From Alisma plantago-aquatica (taxonomy: Eukaryota > Streptophyta > Magnoliopsida > Alismatales > Alismataceae), in assembly GCA_963693085.1 (NCBI GenBank), contig OY856411.1:1351927550-1351991549 (forward strand): a stretch of 64,000 nucleotides of DNA. The letters are read 5' to 3'. Positions 51,012 to 62,744 of this stretch are shown here, piece after piece (position 1 is the first letter of the stretch; each line of letters begins with the position of its first letter). Below the pieces are notes generated by a model. The model was given only the letters and a program-made list of their open reading frames with translations. It ran no database searches and was not told the origin of the DNA. The translations under genes were made by a program, and so were the position numbers.

Positions 51012-53334
51012 TGTCGCACCCCAATCTCGCATTAACAACAAACCACAAGATTAGTGCGCGACAGGATGGAATTTACACACAAACCAACCACTCATCACAT
51101 TTTTAAACAAATAAAGACATTTAAATGATAACCAAATTTAAGCTGTAAACAAAACTAAACAAACTGCAAAAGCATTTCTATTAAACTGACAGAAGATACA
51201 AGCAAAGTCTTTAGCATATTACATTGTTTAACATAAAGTAAAGCATAAAAGTTAATTTACATATTTAATACACATTTGCCTTACATACTCTCTCTCACCC
51301 ACTCCATGTCCCAAGGGTCGAGGGGAAAGGACTAAGAGACCTCTAACTAGACTAACTACAAACCTTCTGTAGACTAGGCGTTAGGATGAAACGATCCTTC
51401 TGATTCCTGTTGCTGATGCTGACCTGAAAATGTTTGAGTAGAGGTATGAGCCTACTCGCTCAGTGAATAGCATTTCACTTAGCTATCACTAAACAACTCA
51501 TCAGATTTATAAAATTGAAATAAAACATAAGTGCAGTACAAGCAGGGCAATTCTAATGACATAGCAGATTTACAGATAATAATCACATTCTTATGCAACA
51601 ACAGATATTTTAAATAAATAAATAGATGTATAGAATTGGCACAAAAGTTCGAATATATTAATTTATTGTGATCTTATATGTTTACATATCTATATTATTA
51701 TGCCCTAATCATATGCAGTGTACTCTGCATATACAGATCCATAGCGAACTACGGTCCCACCGTACAAGACTTAGCGACACACCCGGGAAATGCTAAGTCT
51801 GACTATCAGCCCTGGTCTGCTATAGGACTCTCAGGCTCATCGGCCTTCAGGCTCATCGGCCTCACTGTACTCTCAAAAGAGTGAACTCTAGACTCCTCCT
51901 CAAACCTGAGCACACAGGCGGAGAGTCTTACCGGGTTACCACCGTGACATCGCATGCGTTGTTGTTGAATAACCCCTATTTACTCCAGTGCCACCGTGAC
52001 ATCGCACGCATTGTTGTTGAACACTGCCTTTCCATCCTCATGCCACCGTGATATCGCACGCGTTGATGTTGAACACGAGTTTCACCCCCCTGGTATAGAC
52101 CTCTCAAAGGGGTTCTACGGTGTTAGGGCACCTAAGTCTATTAACTGATTTAACATTTAAACAATTAAACAGGAAAATCACATTTCATACTTATTTCACA
52201 TTCTGAACATCTCTTTTAAACTCATATATATATCATTGTCATCTTTAAACATGACTCAATACCACTTATTCAAATTCATTGCTAATCAACCATCTTTATT
52301 CAGCATATGCATTACAACTGTAAAACAGGATATTCCATCTTTTTCATCAATCATATTCCGTATCTCAAGTTCTATTGAATCTATAATAAGCTATTGTATG
52401 TGATAAGCTGTTTAGAAGTTATACCAACTGATATTAAAGTAATTAAGCACTTAAATTGAGTTAAATAATGATTTCTGAATGAACTGCCACTCACTGCTCA
52501 GAAACTTGACTGATTGGTCGAAAGCTCGACCGATCACTGCACAACTCGACCGATCAACCTGCTGTTCGGTTCCTGCTCAAGAAAACTCGACCGAATCACA
52601 TATAACTCGACCGAACGGTGAACAGACTGAAAACCTAAACCGACCTTCTGATGTCGATTTCAATCGAATCAGCGGGTAAAACTATAGATTTGTGCAGCAA
52701 ATCACCTGCAAAAAATGTGTACACCCTCGAACTAACTATAGGAGAGGAGAAGAACGAACTAGGGCTGCTCTTCGCACCCTATCTTTCTCCTAGCCGCCGC
52801 TGCTGCTAGCGCAGCTCCTGCTACAAGCGTAGCTCCGGCTACCTCTGGTTCAGCTGGCGAAGAAGAACGGTAAGGCGGGGAATGGAGGCCGCAACTGCTG
52901 GCCGGAACCAAGCTAGGGCTCCAAATCGCCTTCTCTCCCAGATCGCTCTCTCTTTCCCTCTCAAGCGACGAAGAGAAGAAACGCTCTGCGTTTCTCTCAT
53001 TTCTGATAAATGAAACGAGTAAAGGGGAAAGAAAGGATAAGAAGGGAAAACCTAGGGACCAAAACATAAAGTCCGATAACTTTCAAAAATTACAAACGGG
53101 TCCCTACAAGCCCAAAAACATGCAACTTTTGACTCGAAGGTCGGATTCGAACGATTTCTCTGGCAACGCTTCAAGCGTAAGATCCTACATGTTTTAAGGG
53201 CTAGGATTCACACTAAGCACATATCATATCCGTTATAAACATTATTAACAAAAACAAGCTTGCAGCTTAGCAAAGCAGCTAAAACACATGCTTAGCAGCA
53301 TACTTACAGGTTAAGCTCGACGCGGGTCGTAACA
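51012..53334 (-). repeat. 5' LTR of the intact Tekay element
   Basis: A direct repeat of 43844-46166 and exactly the same length. Transcription of the element would start in it and run leftward. It carries the same 52 bp repeats and AACTCGACCGA cluster (52504-52612); two of the motifs are mutated relative to the other LTR. Confidence 0.95.
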
Positions 53335-53339
53335 GGAAG

Positions 53340-56099
53340 GTACCTTAAACTTTGATATTAAATTGTTAGATTTGACATATTATCATATATATCCAATCAC
53401 CATTGCATATACTATATTTTACATATCATATACTATAACAATCATTGCAAGTAACAAAATAAAATATGGAAACTACTAAAACATCTTGAACTAAAAATAG
53501 TCATAGAAGTATAATCAAGAGATTAACATCAAGTGTAAACTCTGAATTTTCCTTTATAAGGTTATCTAATAGGATGACTTGCAAGCTAGTTTCCTGACAG
53601 ATGTGCTATTTGGACAATCCTTTGGTTGTTGATGGAATGGTTGCTTCCTTTTCATTAAGAACCCACTAAGAACCTTCCTTGTTTGTGTGTTCTCTTGATA
53701 TTCTCCTCCTCTTCACCATTGTTCATCGTTGATTTCAATACATCATCCTGTTCTAACTACAAGATTTTGATTTTATATGGAGAATGTAGAGAGTCGAGCA
53801 TAACATTCAAGCCATATACATGTTAATTTGATTTGGATCACAATCAAAAACCACATATTACATATTTCAAATCACAAGCACTCACAACAATGACCTAGTT
53901 GCCATATGAAAATCCACCAAACAAATGATTTCACATGTGTAGTTGGTATATGTACGATCACTAGATTTTGTGTGATTAGCACGATTATTCATGATGTGCT
54001 TTTAATACATGAGCTACATGAGTGTTAACTATTTGAAATTAATTCAAAAGACTCATGTAACTACAACTAATCAATAGATTCAACTTTGTTGTAGGTTCGT
54101 CCATCATGGAGTGGTGCCTTTTGAAGGATAATATGATGAAAAAGTGAGTATAGTTCTAAATACAACATCATCATTGAAATGACCATGTGGCATTCTCCAG
54201 AGAAGAGATAATATAGAGTGTTATAGAAGTGATTGGGTATATTGCAAGTATGTTGTGCATGAAAGGCTTGACTCATGAAGAGTATTCACTAGCGTAAAAT
54301 TTATGAGCCCAATTAATTGATTAGAGTAAGAACCATCAAATATAAAATGATTGTCATAGTGTACCTTCATAATTCTTTTACATGAACGAGGTGCCATGAT
54401 TCATTTATAACAAAATAAATGTATAGGTTATAAATTTAAATTATATAATAAGCTGATGAGGAGTAGCTTGGGTGGTTGGGATTGTATAAACCTAATGAAG
54501 GGTCTCAATTTTAACTTTAAATTAGAGCAATTTCTCAAAAATTGTACCAATTGTGCAGGATGACTAAATATATAATTTAATTGGTCCCTTGGTGGATGGG
54601 GTGATAAGATTCCGAGAGTTTTACATTATCTGGAGGGGGGGTTACTAAGTGGCCCGTCTATGGGATGGTTCTGTTGATATCTAAAAAATTATTGTATTTA
54701 TATTGATGTTTAGAATTGTTCATAGAAACTAACACGGTAGAACGTAGTTGTTGCAAAACATTCCAATTGTTAACACCAATTTATTTGTTTCAATATAATT
54801 TGATTCATCTAAGAATTTTAATAAAGTATAAACTTATATTTGGAATTAACATTTCACAACAAAATATTAATATTATTCTAACCAAATGTAGTTTTTTCTA
54901 GATTATTCGTCTTGTTACACAAAAATGCAATGCAAGATACCCATCGCGAAATAAAAGTGCACTTCTAATTGAATATTATACTTTAATCTATCAAAATGCA
55001 ACATAACGATCAAGAACAAAATTAAATGCTAGAATCCACAGCTGAAACTATATGTTACTTTTATTCTAACAAATTGTAGTATCTCTAAATGATCTAAGTT
55101 GTTATTCGCAATACATATTTAGTGTTATATTTCTTTCATATTTGACATTTAAATTTCTCATTTCTTCTATTAAAAAAATGTTATTATTGTAGTGCAATTA
55201 ATTTATATTTGAGCAACAAATAAATAATTGTCAGTTAAAAATATTAGGTATTAATTGTTGCTATTTATCACAAATTAGTAAATTATAACATACAAATATG
55301 AAGTCAACATATATGCATTGGAGAGAATATTTTTATATAATAGAAATCAATAGTAGAGAAGAGAAGAAGTAGAATCATCTAACCAACATAAATAGAAGAT
55401 GAACTCCAACAACAACACAGCAATAGAGGCAGAAAACAACATATTTTAAAAATTGTGATGAAATCCACTGGTAGGTTTAATTTAACCAAATTCAAAGAAC
55501 AAAAACCTATTGGTTGTAATAAAACCTCAACTTCTTTTTGGAAAAATAAAACTAAACTTTTCAAATTATGGGCCATTGAAAAGGAATATGACCTCATGTG
55601 ATGGTCATGAAAAAGTATTTCTCAATATAGACACCAAGGTGAACACTAAAGTAGAGACTTAACATGGCTTTATAGGGTTTTGCATCTAATAATCGAACAA
55701 GTAAACTCTTCATATTGGGATATAGATACGTGAACTTAATGGAAAATGTACTTGGATCAATTTCTAGTAGGATGTAAATATGGAAATTCAAGTTTAATAA
55801 AAGTATTAAAATTTGATAGATGGACATGCCTATATGATTGTCTAGAATAAGATCTTTGGACAAAAAAATGACCACCATAATGCAACATTCTAATAGGCCA
55901 AAGATTGGATTTTTTCTTAATTTAACTAGTACGTAAGGATTCACGTTTTTAATAAGTAACCCGTGACTTATGCTACTAAATAAAAATTTAGATTTTGTTA
56001 CATTATGTATTTATAATAGAAAACTTATTTCATTATGGTCTGACTTATCACTAACGAGCAAGAAAAAAAGAAATATGAATAATAGTAAGAAGACAATGC
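53340..56099. other. AT-rich intergenic stretch without recognisable genes
   Basis: Only short frames occur (up to 116 codons at 55594-55944, minus strand) and none resembles a known protein. It contains the right-hand target of the Tekay insertion and a possible SINE at 54455-54690. No LTR termini or primer-binding site were found. Confidence 0.5.
54455..54690 (+). mobile_element. possible tRNA-derived SINE remnant
   Basis: TAGCTTGGGTGG at 54464-54475 fits the internal A box of tRNA-like promoters at most positions. GGTCTCAATTT at 54501-54511 is a weak B box at plausible spacing. A second block with GATTCCGAGAG and GGCCCGTCTATGGGATGG follows. The limits and the call are uncertain; a chance match is possible. 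Confidence 0.3.
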
Positions 56100-56371
56100 C
56101 GAAACTCCAAAAGAAACCTGGGCATCGTACAACGGATCTTGAGACTTCTGGAGAAACCAAATGTCAAGATTAAACACATTAGTCGTCAAGCAAACAAGTT
56201 AACAGACAAAGTAGCAAAGTTTGCCTCTAAGAACCCTTGTACCTTGCTGTATTGGCCGTCCTGCCCTGACTTCCTCAAGACGTTGTGTAGCGAGGAAGGT
56301 CGGAGCAGAATGCCTGAAACCTGAAACCCGAGGCTAAGATGAATTAGCCTCGGGAGTCTCTAAAAAAAAAC
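56100..56371 (+). mobile_element. 3' tail of a LINE (RNase H end plus poly-A)
   Basis: The frame to 56324 includes RLLEKPNVKIKHISRQANK followed by LTDKVAKFASKN. This is the end of the plant RNase H domain (RVT_3 type), with the conserved HI-R-AN--D--AK-A pattern. After the stop come about 40 bases and an A9 run (56363-56371). A 5'-truncated LINE copy ending in poly-A fits both features. No target duplication was identified. Confidence 0.55.
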
Positions 56372-57203
56372 TCCAAAAGAAAGATTAAATAGTATAAGAT
56401 GTTCCTTCAATAAAGAAGATATTTTCCATTGTCTTGAAAATTTTTGAAGGCTTATCAAGTGCACACTTATAGAGAGATTTATGAATTAAGATAAAGAAGA
56501 ACAAGAAGATGAAGTGGCTGTGATTTGGAGAAGTAGAGGGGGCTAAATTTTATAAGTAAGTCGTTACAGTTGTTGAGAAAAATAACACATAATAAAATTG
56601 TAGTGGTAAAGGATATTATTATCTATGCCCTATGACATGCCCTGAGTCATATGTCGCCACCAAAATTGAAGACGCCATGTGCCATGACTTATTTATTCCA
56701 CAACGAGTGGCAGCCACAAAATGAAGATGCGCATAATCCAGGGCGTTATCATTTTGAGTGCCACGTATGGCTGCGACATACAGCCAGTCAGCTCTCAAAC
56801 TTGTATATTTAGATAATTATTTTCTGAATGTCGTCTATGCCGGAGATTAATTTAATTGAATTGTCCATTTTGATTTTTTCCCCCTTAATCCCTCCGTTTT
56901 GCTTCAAGCGTCTTCTGGTTCCTCTTCCCGTGGAACCGAGTCAGAGGATTCTCCGTTTGCTAGACAGATGGAAATTAAAATTTGCGCTTGACCCTCGTTC
57001 ACCATCTCTCACCTACTCCCTGTGCAGCACGCGGCTAGAATTTTCCGTCCAGAGAAATTCTGGCTCAGGTAACCTCTCTCTGTTAGTACCCCTTGATCTT
57101 GACGACCCCCTCTAATCTATTTCGTTGAGATCTTGCAAGAAATTTCAGTGGCTGCATCCTCATATCGTGGATCCTAATCAGAGACGTCCATTTTGCTAGA
57201 ACG
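56372..57203 (+). promoter_or_regulatory. upstream region and leader of the ARO-like gene
   Basis: A TATA-like TATATTTA lies at 56804-56811, about 400 bp before the start codon, preceded by CCACGTATGG- and TGACATG-containing sequence. CAG|GTAACC at 57066-57074 and TTTCAG at 57143-57148 could bound an 80-base leader intron (57069-57148). The 96-codon frame at 56828-57115 within this leader has no recognisable product and is probably untranslated. Confidence 0.4.
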
Positions 57204-60200
57204 ATGGAAGCAGGGCAAGGGCAGGGCGCTTTATCTGATTCAATCGAAATCTCAGAAGATGAAAGTACTTGGCTGGATAACCTATCCAGTTCAGTCAAAT
57301 CTGATACTGCGTCAGGTAAGGATGTTATATTCGATTCACCCAAATCATCAGATCATGGACGTACTTGGCTGGATATATCATCGAGTTCATTCAAATCCAC
57401 TACCTCGACTTGGCTGGATATATCATCGGGTTCATTCAAATCCACTACTTCGACTTGGCTGGATGAAGGTTCATTCCAATCCACAGAATATGGAAGTAGT
57501 AGGCCGGATGCTTTATCTCACCCGCTCCGGCCCGCTTCTGTGACTATGTCCGATGACTTGTGCTCAAGCATTCCATCTTCCTGCGGCTCAAGCTTCTCCG
57601 ATGATTATTTCCACCCTCGACATTTTCCTAGGGAGTGCGAGATTGAGGAGTTCCCGCCCTCTTCCTTCGTCTGGTCAGTTACTCCGAATCAAAGTCCAGA
57701 TAGGTCAGCGCTGATTCGAGACGTTGTTATTAGTATTTCTTTCGACTGTTGAATATCAGTAGTAAGCACAAAGCCAGTAAATAATTTATCAGTTTTTCTC
57801 TCTCTTTCGAAGAAGAAGAAGAAGAAATTACACCCTACCCACTATAGATCCCGTAGTAATCCTTTGAAGAAAAAAACACAAGGATGAAACCGTTGATATT
57901 TATCTTCTGAATAAATAATTTTATCAAAACCGTTAGTCAGAGTGGTATCCCTCAATTCCAAGGTGATAAACCGCTATAGGACTTGACGGTTTTATTGATT
58001 GATTAATGAATTAATCAATTATTGATTGATTACCTCAATTATTCCCGTATTACATTCTTTCAGACAATCCATCTGGAACTTACCAATGAGATTAGCGGTA
58101 CAGTTGGAGACAGAAATGGAGCACCTAACCATCCTTGTATCCTTATCCGAGGCTGCCAATGCAGTCCGTTCGGACAACGAACTTAGAGTAATCACAGGAT
58201 CCCAGCAGACCCTTGCCAAGTCATTCGTCTTCATATCGAAGAATTGGGAGGGAGGCCATGAAGCAAATGATATAATCGAAGAGCTCCATACCGCCATCAC
58301 CGGAATGTCCCACCTACTTGTTCTGAAAGGGATCCTAGCAAAGCCAATCCAGCTAGCGAAGCTGGTGGTCAAGATGGCGGGAGAAGTTGAGGTTGGACAT
58401 ATCTGGCGTGGAGAAATCCAAGAACTCAGTTCCATGGCTGAGCGGCTGGCTGAGCTCCTTTGGCTTGCAGCCCGCGCTGAACTATATGAGCAACATACGC
58501 GCCGTGTCGTTTCCCATGTCAAGGGCACCCTTGGCAGGACTGCGGCTCTCATAAAAAAGTGCCGTAATAACCTGCAGGGAAACATCACTCGACGGCTGTT
58601 CTCCGTCGTCTCTGTCTCGGCCAAATCCTTCAAGACTACTCTGCTGGAGCTCGAGAACTGCATCGGCGGCGTATCATCTCTCCTCTGGAGCAAGTTATAC
58701 TTTTTCAAAACAGTGGACGAAAATGATGATGACCATGACTATGACGACATCTACCTAGCCCTTGTACCTTGGTCAAACTCCTCAAAGAAGGACACTGTTA
58801 CGTTTCTTGTCGAAGGCCTGCTCAACTACCAGAACGAGATGCTAAAATCTCTTCACCAACAGCAGGCCCCCATCTACTACTTAATAGCAATGTCTGTCAA
58901 GGCACTCCGCGTGCTTTCGAAGGGAGACCCGGGAAAGAGCGCGATCATCGTCCGGTCCAAGCTGATGTTACTCCTTCCCTCACTCCTTCACAAAACTCCC
59001 GCAGCGGTCCAATACAACGTCGCTTTGCTTCTCTATGAGATTGCCCGCATAGCGGAACGGGATGGTGCGTTCAGGCGCTACGCATGTCGCAACGTAGTTA
59101 CCATCATCCCTACCTACCTGCTCATACCAATCATTTTGGAGATGGAGAAGTCTATCAAACATGTTCGCAGTTGGCTCCTACAGATGAACAATTCTCCCAC
59201 TTTCGGGAGTAACATGGATGACAATGGCTACCTTGGCCCGCAGGCCACCATCTCTTGCATTGACCCCGTTCAGCTCTTGATATGGGAGCAGGTGGCCAAG
59301 CTGATCAACGGCACTCCCGAGGACAAGACTGCAGCTGCCACATTGCTCTTGCCACTCGCCCGCGACAACGACGAGTATGGGAAGTTGATCATCGAGGCGG
59401 GAGGGGTCTCCCCGCTGCTGAAAATCGTAGAGGACACAGAATTCCAAGTTGGTACGCGGGAGGGCGCTAGTGAACTCCTCAGATTTCTCACCCGCGATGT
59501 GGAGAATGTCATGGGCTTTCTGATCACCTGTGATGATGAAGATCAGGAGAATGTCAACAACGTCTTGGTACCTTTTGCGGGCCCTAGACTCTCCGTCTTG
59601 GTCAAACTCCTCAAAGATGGATCCGTCAAGGTGCGGGTCAATTCGGCTCGGGTCATATCCCAACTGTTAGCTCATCACCAGCAGTGTCGCCGTTTGTTTA
59701 TCATGGAAGGCGCGGATAAGCCACTCGTGGAATGCTTGCGCTGCCTTGGGACGAAGGAGATCTTAGGAGTTTATGTCGATGAGTCTGTCACCCACTTTCT
59801 GATTGCCATGGCTGCCAAGGCACTCTGCGAGCTTGCCAAGAAAAACCGGAAAATATGCAGGTACATGATAGATTCCGGGCTAATGAACATCTTCCCCGTC
59901 TTCCTTGACAACAACCCCCTACAAGTCCAATGCAATGCCGCCTTGCTGCTCCTGGAGATGGCTCGCTTGGCTGAACGGGACGCAAATTTCAGACGCAACG
60001 CATTTGATCCAGCATCCCACTCCGGATCCTCTGCGATCAACCAACTGCTCCGCATAGTCAGAGAAGTCGAGTTCAGTGAATTGCTAATACCTTGTATTGA
60101 AGCGCTCGGATGCCTGTCCCCGGTATTCTGGACCACAAAAGCAATCGGACCTTTGGTTCGGCTTCTCGACAAGAGAGAGGAGGACGTCATGTACCAGGCT

Positions 60201-60518
60201 GTCATCGCATTGATAAAGTTCACAACAGAGAGTGGATGCTGTAAGAATAACCACAGTAAGGCCATTGCCGAGCAGGGAACGAGCCATCTTGCTCGGCTAG
60301 TCTATCAAGGGGACGCTGTCGTTCAGGAGCCGGCAGCGCTACTGGCATATTACGTAGCGTTGCAAGTTCCAGACAACATGCAACTCGCCGCCGTGGTGAC
60401 ATGGGCCACCAATCACCATGTTCTTAATTCGTGTAGTAGACCCTGCCACCCATCTAGAGTGATAATGGAAGCACAGAGAATACAACCAATGAGAACACCA
60501 AGAGTCCAACCTATATAA
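57204..60518 (+). CDS. ARMADILLO REPEAT ONLY (ARO)-like protein, two predicted exons
   Basis: ARO proteins are plant ARM-repeat proteins linked in Arabidopsis to polarised cell growth and ROP GTPase signalling. I predict exons 57204-57703 and 58064-60518 (984 residues), since a GT-AG intron joins both frames in phase. The exon 2 frame (830 residues alone) has the ARO N-terminal helical domain: ILAKPIQLAKLV at 103-114, LAELLWLAARAELYEQHTRR at 141-160, then LENCIGGVSSLLW. An acidic linker (230-241) follows. The ARM part starts with LIWEQVAKL (418-426) and ARDNDEYGKLIIEAGGVSPLLKIV (445-468) and runs to VALQVPDN (777-784). Unusual points are an extra ARM block at 285-355 that resembles 591-660, an N-terminal extension of about 100 residues, and a repeat-bearing exon 1. 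The long open frame amid decayed transposons argues for a functional gene. Confidence 0.8.
57363..57497 (+). repeat. 45 bp coding tandem repeat in exon 1 (TWLD repeats)
   Basis: Units start at 57363, 57408 and 57453 and encode TWLDISSSSFKSTTS-like 15-mers. The last is partial, and a more diverged single copy starts at 57267. The first two are nearly identical in nucleotides, which implies recent expansion. The surrounding protein is serine- and acid-rich (SDSIEISEDES near its start) and probably disordered. Confidence 0.85.
57704..58063 (+). other. predicted intron of the ARO-like gene
   Basis: 360 bases from GTCAGCGCTG (after ATAG) to ATTCTTTCAG. The 500-base first exon leaves two bases of a codon, and the first base of exon 2 (58064) completes an arginine codon and enters the long ARM frame. 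The interval is AT-rich, with stops in the exon 1 frame (57750) and a TTGATTGATTAATGA-rich branch-point region. Other donors in phase are possible. Confidence 0.6.
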
Positions 60519-60546
60519 AAATTAATGAAGAGAGAAATTAGCATTA

Positions 60547-60642
60547 AAAAGAATTCTTTAATCTATACTACTATAAAAAAAAAGCGAGTAATTAAAAAGA
60601 ATTCTTTAATCTATACTACTATAAAAAAAAAAGCGAGTTTGA
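60547..60642 (+). repeat. 48 bp tandem duplication containing the Helitron 5' end
   Basis: The unit from AAAAAGAATTCTTTAATC through TATACTACTATAAAAAAAAAGCGAG occurs twice; TC starts are at 60562 and 60610, a 48-base offset. The unit spans the putative Helitron terminus plus adjoining host sequence. Confidence 0.8.
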
Positions 60643-60916
60643 TGCTGCGCTCTCCTTGATTCATTCTTTTCTCTCCTTTTTTTTAAGGAATTTTACTCCC
60701 ACAAATATTTATTCTCACACTCTCTTATTAACTTTTATTATCTTTAATTATGTAATTCTCTCTCCATCCCACACAAACAGTTCCTTGATTCTCTCATTTC
60801 AAACAACCAACACAAATATCTTTTACCGTATGAACTCTTTCACGGACCGGTCTTCTCCCCGCACATTTTCAACAAATTTTATATGTCACGTGCATGTGCA
60901 TGTGTACGTTCACTAG
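60610..60916 (+). mobile_element. short non-autonomous Helitron
   Basis: The 5' end TCTATACTACTATAAAAA follows an A, and the 3' end is CTAG (60913-60916) followed by a T. This fits the Helitron rule of insertion between A and T. A hairpin (60888-60909, stem ACGTGCATG/TGTGTACGT with wobble pairs) lies 3 bases before CTAG. It is 307 bp long and encodes neither Rep nor helicase. It sits about 90 bp downstream of the ARO-like stop codon. Confidence 0.75.
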
Positions 60917-62713
60917 TATTATACAAAATTATGATTGGTTTCCTACCATTTTTTCATAGGAGGCCTCATATAGGCGTCCAGCGAAAGCACTCGTGTTTGA
61001 ACAAGTATCTTACGGAAACACAAACAAAGTTAGGTACATTGTATGGAGAATATTTGAAATAATTATGACCACTCTTGTTGTCCAGTGGCGGATTCACATA
61101 TCCAATGTGGGTGAGGCCAAAATGTAGTAACTATTATTTTTTTTTTATAAACGGTCATGCAATTCTATTAAAGATTATAAATGTAGTAACTATAAAAGAC
61201 TTTTTCTATGATCTTTTTCAGTACCAAAAATATAAAAACAAACACATAACTACTATCCTAATTCAAATTAAGAAAATTGTATTTTCCATTACATAATATT
61301 AACTTCACAAAATAGTCAAATAAATACAAACATATTAGGTATGAAAATGTTTTATAATGCAATTTGCATATTTTTATTTCAAAAGGCGTATTCTATATAT
61401 GCAACAAAGTAAAATCAAATTTACTTGTTTTAATAATGTGATTCACTTGTTGAAGAAATATTGATTCATATTTTTTGTAATACGTAATACACGAATGAAG
61501 GTCAATCTCAAGCAATGAGACAAGATTACTTAGTTTCATGATGTATTAATTTTATGAAATTACATATGTTAGGAAAATATTCCATCAGAGAAGTTGTGCA
61601 TATAGAGATACAAAACCAATCTTGAATCAACATCATAGAACTCAGTTGGGATGGGAAGCTCCAATTTATTGACTAGCATTGGATAGAAAACTAAATCGGA
61701 TAATTGAATCTAATATAATTAAATAAAATAACCACACTTTAATTTTGTTTTAGGGAGACCTTTTTTAATTAGGCTTAAAAATCTTTTCATATGGGGGGTT
61801 CTAAGGTTATTGCAATCAATGTAAAACAAATATGTACAATTTGGTGTTGCAATTTAACTAAACCAAATCAAAATAAACCACTGTAAATACTTAGATACTA
61901 ATAATATATTTCTTGAGTTATGTAATTACATCATCTGACCACAATAACATAGTAGTCATGTAGTCATGTCTCAAGTGGTTATATAATGTTCAATAATTAA
62001 AACTTGACTATAATGTCTTCTTCCCTAAAATTAACAAATAATTCTCTTACATTTTTGTTTAGTTTTAATAAAATTATCTTTATGTTTTGTCTAGATATAT
62101 TAGTATTCTCTGATGTGAAATGATATCCAGTTACAGTTCATTGTAATATGTTTGATGTCTCGACAGATATAGTGAGAAGTGATTAGATTGTGTAAGAATC
62201 TTTTGTTGTGGAAGAAAGTGCACAATATTAAGTGATGATAATGTTTGTAATAGTTGGGTAAACTTGATCGTATATGAAACCACAACAAATCAATAAGAAG
62301 AATTAGATGAGGACATGCTAAATAGTGAAAGATGAACTGTACTATAGGCAGAGAAGATTTTGATGCCCTTATTACACAATGCTTTTGATACGATTACCGA
62401 AAGGGAGATAAACATAAAAGAAAAATATAAACTACGGTCAATATAATTGATATATGTTGCTCTATATTTATCCTTTCAGCAAGATATAAGTATCTTTTTA
62501 TTCATGTAGAATTTTAAAAGTAGAGAAGAAAATGAAAATATCAATTATTATTATTATTAAAAAATGACTATATGCAATGGCCAAAGTTTTTTAAACATCG
62601 AGGATATATTTCCAGAAAAAAACGTCAATTGACTTAATATAATAAATATTCAATACATATTCAACTAGAAAAAATGTGGCATGTTCCTTTTCCACACAAC
62701 ACTTCAGATCCTG
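60917..62713. other. AT-rich intergenic stretch
   Basis: No gene is supported. CAGTGGCGGATTCACATATCC at about 61083 resembles a short sequence common at transposon-derived sites in plant genomes, but no element limits can be drawn. Only short frames occur. Confidence 0.45.

Positions 62714-62742
<29 letters not shown>
62714..62742. repeat. (CT)n microsatellite
   Basis: About 14 uninterrupted CT units, followed by a further CT-rich stretch to 62760 and an AC-rich stretch (ATACACACACATC). Confidence 0.95.

Positions 62743-62744
<2 letters not shown>

Larger units (their letters stand above)
43844..53334 (-). mobile_element. complete Tekay/Del-type Ty3/gypsy chromovirus
   Basis: All parts of an intact element are present: two 2323 bp LTRs (43844-46166 and 51012-53334), a perfect primer-binding site, a polypurine tract, one open Gag-Pol frame and identical GGAAG target duplications (43839-43843 and 53335-53339). 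By eye the LTRs differ at about 50 positions (about 2%) with no net length change. Identical-at-insertion LTRs therefore imply a recent event, well after the other elements here. The total length of 9491 bp and the C-terminal chromodomain fit Tekay/Del. It is transcribed leftward. Confidence 0.95.

Noticed and set aside
54464..54511. Functional tRNA gene
   Set aside because: Only the A box fits; the B box is poor and no cloverleaf can be drawn. At most a SINE remnant.
55379..55944. Minus-strand frames of 72 and 116 codons
   Set aside because: AT-rich, hydrophobic translations of low-complexity type, with no homologue recognised.
56828..57115. 96-codon frame upstream of the ARO-like gene
   Set aside because: It overlaps a plausible leader intron donor at 57069, has no recognisable domain and lies in the probable 5' untranslated region.
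58019..60402. Minus-strand frames of up to 229 codons opposite the ARO-like gene
   Set aside because: Shadows of the coding strand; their translations have no family features.
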